Shown: piece by piece, positions 7,040 through 14,404 of the stretch | Layout of the letters: the number at the start of each line of letters is the position of its first letter | Position numbering within the stretch: position 1 is the stretch's first letter | From: a virus | Reading direction: 5' to 3' (one strand) | IMG/VR virus record: IMGVR_UViG_3300045120_000134 | Coordinates: 1 to 47,979 of that record | Length of the DNA: 47,979 nt | Notes under the pieces: generated by a model | Told to the model about the DNA's origin: nothing | Seen by the model: the letters and a program-made list of their open reading frames with translations, nothing else | Database searches by the model: none | Program-made: the position numbers and the translations under genes

Positions 7040-7318
7040 ATGACTGTGACGCGCGTTCAGACCGTTCGTTCCGCCGTGCCCGGTGCCCGCCCGAGCGGGC
7101 AGCTGCCGGGTACGCTTTATACCAACTGGCCGGATAACCAGCTCGGTGTGGTCAATGCCGCGGGCGCTTCTGTGGACCTCCTCGCCATCAGGTATTTCTC
7201 GACGACGGCGGTTTACGCGATCGGCGACTTCGTCGTTACAGCGGGGCATCTCTATCGGGCGACGGCGGCGAACGGTCCTGGCGCGTTCAACGGCGCCAAC
7301 TGGTTTCAGGTCGCGTGA
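7040..7318 (+). CDS. Small carbohydrate-binding-like tail protein
   Basis: A 92-residue protein with an AAAGG ribosome site upstream. The C-terminal 40 residues (VYAIGDFVVTAGHLYRATAA, then NWFQVA) follow the chitin-binding type 3/CBM5-12-like layout of aromatic residues around a GD.V...G..Y core. It sits between a tailspike and the lysis genes, so an accessory adhesin on the spike is the best guess. The stop overlaps a GTG start (GTGA) of the next gene. Confidence 0.6.
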   Translation: MTVTRVQTVRSAVPGARPSGQLPGTLYTNWPDNQLGVVNAAGASVDLLAIRYFSTTAVYAIGDFVVTAGHLYRATAANGPGAFNGANWFQVA

Positions 7319-7494
7319 GCCAGTATCGCGGCTCAGTGGCGCTGGTCCTCGCCTTCACGCTTGGCGTCGTCCTGGTCATCATTGCTGTTGCCGCGGCATT
7401 GGGGGTTCACGTCAACGAGCTGACCCGCGATGCCGCGATTGCCGCGGTTGGTGTTATGGTGGGCGCACTCGTCACTTATCTTGCGCGGAGCTGA
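7315..7494 (+). CDS. Two-helix membrane protein, holin candidate
   Basis: A 59-residue protein read from GTG at 7315, overlapping the previous stop as GTGA. It has two hydrophobic helices: VALVLAFTLGVVLVIIAVAA, and a second around AAIAAVGVMVGALVTYLA, joined by a short charged turn (HVNELTRD), with Arg near each end. This is the size and topology of class II holins, and the next gene four bases downstream is the endolysin. No holin family is recognised by sequence; the call rests on topology and position. Confidence 0.65.
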   Translation: MSQYRGSVALVLAFTLGVVLVIIAVAAALGVHVNELTRDAAIAAVGVMVGALVTYLARS

Positions 7495-7498
7495 GCTC

Positions 7499-8185
7499 AT
7501 GGCCTTGACCCCCCGGGATTTCCAGCAGCTCCTCATCGAGCACGGCTTCCCCCTGCCGGTCTATGGCGCCGACGGTGACTACGGCGAAGAGACGGCTTCG
7601 GCTTGCGAGGAGTGGTTTGCGTCGGGTGAAGATCTCGCCGCGGAGCCTGATCCCGCTCCGCCCTCGGGCACGGGCCTGGTGCCCGCGGACTGGATGCCCG
7701 AGTGCAAGATGGAACGGGTGATTGTCCATTGGACGGCGGGGTCTTACGCCGTCTCGGCAACGGATCGCGAGCACTATCACATCATCGTCGCTGGCGACGG
7801 CGACCTGGTGCAGGGCGACAAGTCAATCAAGGCCAATGTCTCGACATCAGACAATGATGGTTACGCCGCCCACACCAAAAATTGTAACTCAGGTTCGATC
7901 GGGATCTCCGCCGCGTGCATGGCCGGCGCCACCGAGGCTGATTCCGGCGCCTACCCCTTGACGCGGAAGCAGTGGGAGGTCCTGGCGCAGGTCGCGGCAG
8001 ATCTCTGCAACGCCTACAGCATCCCAGTCACCTCGCAGACGGTGCTGCAGCACGGCGAGGTCTCGAATAATCTCGGCATCGCGCAGGATGGGAAATGGGA
8101 TATATGTTTCCTGCCCTGGTCGCCTGGCATGAGCGACGAAGCGGTCGGCGACCAGTTCCGTGATATGGTGTTGGCGCGGCTATGA
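7499..8185 (+). CDS. Endolysin: N-acetylmuramoyl-L-alanine amidase
   Basis: A 228-residue two-domain lysin. Residues 1-45 are a short peptidoglycan-binding module (VYGADGDYGEETASACEEW). Residues 70-215 are an Amidase_2/PGRP-type zinc amidase: VIVHWTAG with His77, HYHIIV, the YAAHTKNCNSGSIGIS strand, HGEV with His185 and KWDI with Asp201 as the probable third zinc ligand. It cuts the bond between muramic acid and the peptide stem, releasing progeny once the holin opens the membrane. ATG 7499 is chosen over an earlier in-frame start because that would run through the holin gene. The stop overlaps the next ATG (ATGA). Confidence 0.9.
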   Translation: MALTPRDFQQLLIEHGFPLPVYGADGDYGEETASACEEWFASGEDLAAEPDPAPPSGTGLVPADWMPECKMERVIVHWTAGSYAVSATDREHYHIIVAGDGDLVQGDKSIKANVSTSDNDGYAAHTKNCNSGSIGISAACMAGATEADSGAYPLTRKQWEVLAQVAADLCNAYSIPVTSQTVLQHGEVSNNLGIAQDGKWDICFLPWSPGMSDEAVGDQFRDMVLARL

Positions 8186-8343
8186 CCCTGACCACCGTCC
8201 TTGTCATTCTGCTGATTCTCGTATTGGTCGGGGCGCTGCCGACCTGGCCCTACGCGCAGAATTGGGGCTACGGCCCTTCGGGGGTCCTCGGCATCATCGT
8301 CATTATCGTCGTCGTGCTTCTCTTGACTGGGAGGATCGGCTGA
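8182..8343 (+). CDS. DUF3309 family small membrane protein
   Basis: A 53-residue protein with the DUF3309 pattern: a first helix, GALPTWPYAQNWGYGPSGVL, then a second helix ending LLLTGRIG. Function of the family is unknown; it is common on alphaproteobacterial chromosomes. Its place directly behind the endolysin, with ATGA overlap upstream and TGATG overlap downstream, suggests a part in lysis or envelope disruption. Confidence 0.8.
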   Translation: MTLTTVLVILLILVLVGALPTWPYAQNWGYGPSGVLGIIVIIVVVLLLTGRIG

Positions 8344-8519
8344 TGTCGCTCGGGTTCCTTTTCTGGCTGGTCATGGTCCTGTGGTTCTTTTCCTGGCTCT
8401 TCTACTGGCAGGCGGGATCGCAATATCCGTGGGCCTTGCACGCCAACGCGCTGATCTTTTTCGTCCTCTTGTTCTTGTTGGGTTGGAAAGTTTTCGGCTT
8501 CGTCGTCCAAGGAGCATAG
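8343..8519 (+). CDS. Two-helix small membrane protein in lysis cassette
   Basis: A 58-residue protein starting inside the previous stop (TGATG). It has two aromatic-rich hydrophobic helices: LGFLFWLVMVLWFFSWLF, and one near LIFFVLLFLLGWKVFGFV. It is a second holin or antiholin candidate, or a lysis accessory. No lipobox or periplasmic coiled coil typical of spanins is visible here. Confidence 0.65.
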   Translation: MSLGFLFWLVMVLWFFSWLFYWQAGSQYPWALHANALIFFVLLFLLGWKVFGFVVQGA

Positions 8520-8529
8520 GAGACTGGAA

Positions 8530-8739
8530 ATGACTACCCATCCGAAAACGACCGGGCATGACCCGAAGACGCCTGAAACGAAACCCCCTGAGCTCGACGA
8601 GAGCGGGCAGGCACCGCCGGCCGGCGGCTCGGTTGGTCCGCCACCGAGCCAATCGCCGTTCGAGCCGGCTCCTGAAGAGAAGGCGCCGAAGCCCGCTCAC
8701 AAGGACGAGCCGAAGCACGACAAGGACAAGACGAAATGA
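8530..8739 (+). CDS. Pro/Lys-rich disordered protein
   Basis: A 69-residue hydrophilic protein rich in Pro, Lys, Glu and Asp, ending KPAHKDEPKHDKDKTK, with no hydrophobic core. It has a good AGGAG site at 8519-8523 and overlaps the next gene by ATGA, so it is probably expressed. No family is recognised. Confidence 0.55.
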   Translation: MTTHPKTTGHDPKTPETKPPELDESGQAPPAGGSVGPPPSQSPFEPAPEEKAPKPAHKDEPKHDKDKTK

Positions 8740-9197
8740 CCTCCCGGGCCTTGGAAGCCGAACAGCGCGAACAGCGGGCGGCCGAGGCCCCTGACATCAC
8801 GCCGCTGATCATCGACTCGACTGGCCTCGGCCTCAATGCCTCCGAGGTGACTTTCATCCAGGTGCATACGCACCCCGTCGTCAAGGCGATGAAGCCTTAC
8901 CTCAGGGACGCCGACCGCCAGGAGGCTGCTGGTCAGCCCGTCAACACCGGGCTGCCCGTGGTCTCGGGCACCGGCACCGTCGGGCAAGTCCTGACGACGA
9001 CGAATGGCACCTGGCTAAACACCCCGACGTTCACTTACGCCTGGATGCGTTCCGGCGTCGTCATCGCCGGCGCCACGGCGGCCACCTATACCCTCGTCGC
9101 CGGCGACTCGACCAAGGCGGTCTCGTCCGTCGTCACCGCCACCAAAGCCGGCATGAGTGTCGCGGCGCCGTCGTCGAACTCGATCGCCGTGACGTAA
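8736..9197 (+). CDS. Ig-like virion protein, paralogue of the fibre N-terminus
   Basis: A 153-residue protein. The middle HPVVKAMKPYLRDADR resembles PVVTAMKPYLNDSRE at the start of the next gene product. Both are followed by a SGTG..G spacer and one bacterial Ig-like domain (YAWMRSGVVIAGATAATYTL here, YQWRRDGVPIAGATAATYTT there). It is probably a short virion surface protein using the same attachment module as the long fibre. Confidence 0.65.
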   Translation: MTSRALEAEQREQRAAEAPDITPLIIDSTGLGLNASEVTFIQVHTHPVVKAMKPYLRDADRQEAAGQPVNTGLPVVSGTGTVGQVLTTTNGTWLNTPTFTYAWMRSGVVIAGATAATYTLVAGDSTKAVSSVVTATKAGMSVAAPSSNSIAVT

Positions 9198-9203
9198 TCG
9201 CGC

Positions 9204-12200
9204 ATGGCTCTCACGCCCGCCGAGGCGGCCTTCGTCGCCACTCACGAAGTCCCCGTCGTCACGGCGATGAAGCCGTATCTCAACGACTCGCGTGAAGCCT
9301 ACAGCGCGGCTATTCCGCGACCGACTGTTCCTCCCACCATCTCGGGCACCGGCGCCATCGGTGCAGTTCACATCGCGACGCCGGGCACCTGGACCAACTC
9401 GCCCGCGATTACCTACCAGTGGCGCCGCGACGGCGTTCCCATCGCGGGAGCGACCGCTGCGACTTACACGACCACCACCGCCGACAGCGGCGCCCTCCTG
9501 ACTTGCGCCGTCACCGCCACCAATGCCGCAGGGTCCACCACCGTCGTTGCTGGCCCGATCCGTATTGCGACGTTGGACAATGTTGTCCCGGTGTCGGTCA
9601 CTTTTTCGCCTGTCGACAATCAGATCGGTGTCGCTGTCGGCGTCAATCTCGTCGTGACCTTCTCCGAGACGGTGACGCTCGGCACCGGGATCGTCACGCT
9701 CAAGAAGGTCAGCGATAATTCGACCATCACATCGTGGAACGTCGCGACGCAGGCGGGCACCGGCGCAGGCCAGGTCAACGTCGTTGGTGGGAACCAGCTC
9801 ACCCTGCGCCCGTCGACGCCTCTCCCTGACACGACGGATTTCTACGTCATCTGGGACGCCAACGTCGTCAAGGACGCGGCGAACAACCCCGTCGCGGCGA
9901 TGGCCTCGCCGAGCCTGTGGAACTTCACGACCGTAGTCGTCAGCGCGCCGGACGTGACGCCGCCGACGGCAACGATTTTTAACCCGTCGGACAATTCTGT
10001 CAGCGTGTCTGTGACCACTGACCTGGTGGCCACCATGAGTGAGACCGTCGTGCTCGGCTCGGCGGGGACCATTACGCTCAAGAAGACCAGCGATAACTCG
10101 GTCGTTCAAACCTGGAATGTCGCTACCGACGCCGGGGCGACGGCCGGCAAGGTCAACGTGGTCGGCGGTAATCTCTTGACCATGCGGTTGACGGCGGCGT
10201 TGGCCAACAGCATCGAATACTACGTGACCTGGACCGCCGGGGTCGTCCAGGATACCAGCGCCAATCCGATCGCGGCGCAGGCGGTGACGACCTTATGGAG
10301 CTTCACCACTGCCGTTGCCGGTGACGTCACTCCGCCAACGGTGGTCAGCTTCAGCCCGCTCGACAATGCTACTGGCGTGGCGCTATCAGCCAATCTCGTC
10401 GCGACGATGAGCGAGACGGTGACGCTCGGCACTTCTGGCATCATCACGCTCAAGAAGACCTCCGACAATTCCACTGTCGACTCCTGGAACGTCGCCACCG
10501 CTGGAGGCTCCACCGCCGGCAAGGTCGAGATCGTCGGCGGCACCGCCCTCACCATGCACTTGACCACCGCCCTGGCCAATTCCCTCGGCGTCTACGTCAT
10601 CTGGGATGCTGGCGTCGTCAAAGACACGGCGGGCAACCCGATCGCGGCCAATGCCGTGACGACGCTGTGGAACTTCACGACGGTAGCCGCTGGTGGGACG
10701 TTCCTGCTCGACCTCTACCCCACCGCCAGCATGGCCTACTCCTTCCGCAAGCTGCGCAATGCCTATGCCGGCAGCGCGGTGCGGATACGGAGAAGCAGCG
10801 ATAACCTCGAACTGAATATTGGTTTCGATGGGAGCGGGAATTTCGACAGCGCGGCGGCTGCGACGCATATTGGCGGTGGCAGCGGCTTCATCGTCACGTG
10901 GTTTGATCAGTCGGGGAATGGGATCGATGTAACTCAGGCGACGGTGGCGAACCAGCCGACGTATAGCGCGACTGGAATGAATGCGCTGCCGACGATGGTC
11001 TACGATGGGAATGATGTGCTTGTAAGAGCTAGCACGTCGTTCTCCATTACAACTACGACTATAATGATAGTTTTGTTGGATAACACCTCAAGTAGCGCGA
11101 CTTTTAGCTGGGGAGGGTCCGGTGTATTTCAAGATTATGCAGCTCTTAGCGGTACAATATACTTTGATTTTGGTAATCAGACAGCCGGCTCTGGTCGGAT
11201 TAGTATCGCTGCTCCATCAGGGTGGACTGTCGGTAGTCACTTATTAGAGTTTGGTCGGGAGGTTGGTAACGATCAGTTCATAACGGTAGATGGTGCAGAG
11301 CTGATACGCGGTACAGGCAGGACCGTTACACCGGGAGCAGGTCCCAATACATGGTCCGTCGGAGAAAATTTGGGTGCAGTGACATACCATCACGGCCCGA
11401 TCTCTGAGCTAGTCATTTGGGCCGCCGACCTCGCCGCCAACCGCACCGCCGCACGCGGGAACATCCAGACCTATTGGCTGCCGCCAGCCTTCACCGGCCT
11501 GCTCGACACGTATCCCACTGCGAGCATGGCGTACAGCTTCAGGAAGCTTAGGAACGCCTACGCAGGGTCAGCGGTACGCATTAGGCGCAGCTCAGACAAT
11601 CTCGAACTGAATGTTGGCTTCCTGGCGAATGGAGATTTCGATAGCGCAGCAGCAGCAACACACATTGGAGGTGGGACGGGATTTATCGTCACGTGGTTCG
11701 ATCAGAGCGGGAACGCGATTGATGTAACTCAGGCGACCGTAGCGAACCAGCCGGCCTATGTCGCGGCGGGGATGAACTCGCTGCCGACCATGGCAACAGA
11801 TAGCACGGATTTCTTGGCTGTGGCGGGAGTGGCAAACACATCTCTCCCGGCAGCCACAACTACAGCTATGACGGTTATGACGCAGAACAGCGGTACTACT
11901 GCTGGCTATCTTGGTTGGGAGGCAGCATCTTCAGTAAACCGTTTTAGCATCTTCAAGTTTAATGCGAACATTACTTTTGATTTTGGGAATAATTCGACTG
12001 GAGACAGCATAGCTGCTGCTCCCGCTGATTGGCTGACCCGTGGTGGTCGACTTCTAGAGGTTGGGCGGGACACAGCTAATTCACAGTACATAACACTTGA
12101 TGGCGTAGAGAAGAATAGAGCAGCGGGAAAGGTTGGTCTGCCTGCCGCTGGCTCAGCAATTCTTTCCGTCCCCGGCTGGCCTGCCGTTGGCAATCTTGTT

Positions 12201-13814
12201 GGTACCATATCGGAGATGGTTGTTTGGGCGGCTGATCTGGGAGCCAGTCGAGCATCGGCTCGCTGGGCCGTGCAGAGCTACTGGCTGGCGGCACCTCCAC
12301 CCTCTCCACTTCTCGATGTCCTCAGTACCCCCGCCACTCGCGCTTACTCGACCCGCAAGCTCAGCGCTGCCTATGCCGGGTCGGCGATCCGCATCCGCCG
12401 TTCCAGCGATAACGCAGAGCAGGACATCGGCTTTGTCTCGGGTCATCTCGACGCGGCTGCGATCACAGCCTTCGTCGGGGCGAACTCGGCTTATGTCGTC
12501 AAGATGTACGACCAGAGCGGCGGAGCCTTTGATACCTCGCAGGCAACAGTCGCGAGCCAGGCGAGGATTGTGAATGCTGGGGTTCTGGAGACGAAGAACG
12601 GTAGGTACTTGCCCTATTTTGATGGGACGGACGACTTCTTAGCAGCGGCTTCGGCGGTATGGTCAGTACAGTCGGCCGGGGTAGTTGCCGCTGCCGATGT
12701 TGCCGGGACTACGTTCCCCCACGCGATCGGGGTGTTTGGTGGCTCCGTTTCGATGATATTTGTCGGGCAGAATGCCGCTACTGGCTATTATTTCTCTGGG
12801 AACGTCGGTGGGCCAAACGTCAATAACACTGGTGCGGCGACGTTGCCTTTCAATGGCACGCTCCACGAGATCAGGGCGACGAGTGCGACGGGTATCGCCG
12901 GGACAACTGAGACAGTTCAGCTTGGCAAAGACCGAGGAGTTCCGGCAGCCGTATGGCTTGGCTGGATTGGTGAGGCTGTTGCCTTCGCTACGCAGCTCAG
13001 CGCCTCGGACTACCAAGCTCTCTATGAGAACCAGAAAACCTATTGGAACACTGAGCCCACCGCACGGCTCCTTGACCAGCTTGGGGTGAATGCGACACGA
13101 GCCTACTCGACGAGAAAGCTCAGGGCTGCCTACACCGGGAGCGCGATCCGCATTCGGCGGAGCAGCGACAATGCCGAGCTGGACATCGGGTTCAGCGGTG
13201 AAGACCTTAACACAGCGGCTGTTGCTACGTTCGTCGGTGCGAACAGTGCGTATGTGGTGAAGTGGTACGACCAGAGTGGCAGTGCGGATAATTGCGTGCA
13301 GGCGACGGTGGCCAGTCAGCCACGGATCGTGAATGCTGGTACGCTTGACGTAAGAAATACCAAGGCTGCTCCGCTATTTGATGCCGTGGATGACTATCTG
13401 CAGAACTCTACGGGACCGACTGTGCAAGAAGCCGGGGTGTTAGTGGCAACCTCTCAGGCGGGACCAAACTTCTCAACGGTTTTGGGAGCGTACAGTTCGG
13501 TAACTCAGGTGATGCTGGATACGGCTGGTGCTGTCCCTACGTGGGATAACAATTTCACTGCTATGAAGACGGTGTTCGCCGTAAATAATGTTAGTACATT
13601 CAACGCAGTATTTGGCGGTGTCCTGCAACAGATTGATCAAGCCGCTACCAGCCCTGTGGTGTATACGGCGACACAAATTGGTGGGGATCGGCTTACGGCT
13701 GGGCGTTATTGGCCGGGCTGGATTGGGGAGATCGTACTGTTCTCGGCGGCGCTCACCTCTGGCAACCGCACCGCCATGTACACCAACCAGAAAACCTATT
13801 GGGGAACACCATGA
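9204..13814 (+). CDS. Giant fibre with Ig-like and arabinofuranosidase-like repeats
   Basis: A 1536-residue tail or head fibre. Order: N-terminal module (1-35), one Ig-like domain (about 50-115), three Big_5/SbsA-like Ig domains (about 130-495; each with FSP.DN..GV, ETV.LG...TLKK..DNS and a V.D...NP(I/V)AA closing), then four copies of a roughly 250-270-residue domain starting near 503, 766, 1036 and 1290. Each copy carries Y(S/T)..RKL..AY.GSA(V/I)RIRRSSDN.E..IGF and W/M(F/Y)DQSG, the signature of the alpha-L-arabinofuranosidase B catalytic fold (ArabFuran-catal family), here probably a sugar-binding lectin. Variable interiors between fixed borders suggest receptor-specificity cassettes. The stop overlaps the next ATG. 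Confidence 0.8.
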   Translation: MALTPAEAAFVATHEVPVVTAMKPYLNDSREAYSAAIPRPTVPPTISGTGAIGAVHIATPGTWTNSPAITYQWRRDGVPIAGATAATYTTTTADSGALLTCAVTATNAAGSTTVVAGPIRIATLDNVVPVSVTFSPVDNQIGVAVGVNLVVTFSETVTLGTGIVTLKKVSDNSTITSWNVATQAGTGAGQVNVVGGNQLTLRPSTPLPDTTDFYVIWDANVVKDAANNPVAAMASPSLWNFTTVVVSAPDVTPPTATIFNPSDNSVSVSVTTDLVATMSETVVLGSAGTITLKKTSDNSVVQTWNVATDAGATAGKVNVVGGNLLTMRLTAALANSIEYYVTWTAGVVQDTSANPIAAQAVTTLWSFTTAVAGDVTPPTVVSFSPLDNATGVALSANLVATMSETVTLGTSGIITLKKTSDNSTVDSWNVATAGGSTAGKVEIVGGTALTMHLTTALANSLGVYVIWDAGVVKDTAGNPIAANAVTTLWNFTTVAAGGTFLLDLYPTASMAYSFRKLRNAYAGSAVRIRRSSDNLELNIGFDGSGNFDSAAAATHIGGGSGFIVTWFDQSGNGIDVTQATVANQPTYSATGMNALPTMVYDGNDVLVRASTSFSITTTTIMIVLLDNTSSSATFSWGGSGVFQDYAALSGTIYFDFGNQTAGSGRISIAAPSGWTVGSHLLEFGREVGNDQFITVDGAELIRGTGRTVTPGAGPNTWSVGENLGAVTYHHGPISELVIWAADLAANRTAARGNIQTYWLPPAFTGLLDTYPTASMAYSFRKLRNAYAGSAVRIRRSSDNLELNVGFLANGDFDSAAAATHIGGGTGFIVTWFDQSGNAIDVTQATVANQPAYVAAGMNSLPTMATDSTDFLAVAGVANTSLPAATTTAMTVMTQNSGTTAGYLGWEAASSVNRFSIFKFNANITFDFGNNSTGDSIAAAPADWLTRGGRLLEVGRDTANSQYITLDGVEKNRAAGKVGLPAAGSAILSVPGWPAVGNLVGTISEMVVWAADLGASRASARWAVQSYWLAAPPPSPLLDVLSTPATRAYSTRKLSAAYAGSAIRIRRSSDNAEQDIGFVSGHLDAAAITAFVGANSAYVVKMYDQSGGAFDTSQATVASQARIVNAGVLETKNGRYLPYFDGTDDFLAAASAVWSVQSAGVVAAADVAGTTFPHAIGVFGGSVSMIFVGQNAATGYYFSGNVGGPNVNNTGAATLPFNGTLHEIRATSATGIAGTTETVQLGKDRGVPAAVWLGWIGEAVAFATQLSASDYQALYENQKTYWNTEPTARLLDQLGVNATRAYSTRKLRAAYTGSAIRIRRSSDNAELDIGFSGEDLNTAAVATFVGANSAYVVKWYDQSGSADNCVQATVASQPRIVNAGTLDVRNTKAAPLFDAVDDYLQNSTGPTVQEAGVLVATSQAGPNFSTVLGAYSSVTQVMLDTAGAVPTWDNNFTAMKTVFAVNNVSTFNAVFGGVLQQIDQAATSPVVYTATQIGGDRLTAGRYWPGWIGEIVLFSAALTSGNRTAMYTNQKTYWGTP
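10710..13811 (+). repeat. Four tandem lectin-like domain repeats
   Basis: Four coding repeats of about 750-810 bases. Copies 1 and 2 share the border protein sequence almost exactly, and copies 3 and 4 form a second pair (TRAYSTRKL..AY.GSAIRIRRSS). At DNA level the copies are strongly diverged at synonymous positions, so they are protein repeats without being long DNA repeats. Confidence 0.85.
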
Positions 13815-14404
13815 CGAGCTATCTGATCTATCCGACCGAAGCGGCAGCCCTCGCTCGCTCGCACGACGCCCATGTCAGCGATACCGTCACCAAGATGAGC
13901 AAGACCGGCGTGAACGAGCGCGCTGCCCGCAACGCCATGGCCGAGTTCGTCACTCAGTACCGCTGGGCGATCGATGTTGGCGCCGACGGGCAGACGGCTC
14001 TGGTCATCGACGGCGACGAGCAGCTCCTCACGCCCGAGGAGGTCGCGGCGTCGGTGCCCGACCTGCCCGACGGCGAGGGCGAGAACTGGTACAAGCCGCC
14101 GCCCGACATGCTCAGTGCCGCACCGATCGAGCCACCGATCAACGAGGACGTCCCGCACGCTTACCAGGAGGGCGGACTTCTCCTTTGCACGATGGGCAAC
14201 TGGGTCGACCCGCCGCCCGACAGCTACGAGTTTCAGTGGCAAGTCGACGGTCTCGAGCTCGACGGGGCCACCGCCGACGAGCTGCCGGTGACGCTCGACG
14301 ACGAGGGCAAGACGTTTGCCTGCGTCGTCACCGCCACCAACGCCATCGGCTCCACCTGGATCGCCTCTAACGACGTGACGGTCGATGCCGCAGCTCTCCC
14401 CTGA
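13811..14404 (+). CDS. Ig-like structural protein
   Basis: A 197-residue protein from ATG 13811, which overlaps the fibre stop (ATGA). The first 90 residues are helical (TEAAALARSHDAHVSDTVTK), then a Pro/Asp-rich linker leads to a C-terminal Ig-like domain (YEFQWQVDGLELDGATADEL, then FACVVTATNAIGS) like those in the two preceding proteins. It probably joins the fibre complex. It overlaps the terminase start by 20 bases. Confidence 0.65.
   Translation: MTSYLIYPTEAAALARSHDAHVSDTVTKMSKTGVNERAARNAMAEFVTQYRWAIDVGADGQTALVIDGDEQLLTPEEVAASVPDLPDGEGENWYKPPPDMLSAAPIEPPINEDVPHAYQEGGLLLCTMGNWVDPPPDSYEFQWQVDGLELDGATADELPVTLDDEGKTFACVVTATNAIGSTWIASNDVTVDAAALP

Noticed and set aside
9015-10109. 364-residue leftward Arg/Asp/Gly-rich open frame
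   Set aside because: Antisense of Ig-like domains; composition typical of shadow frames.
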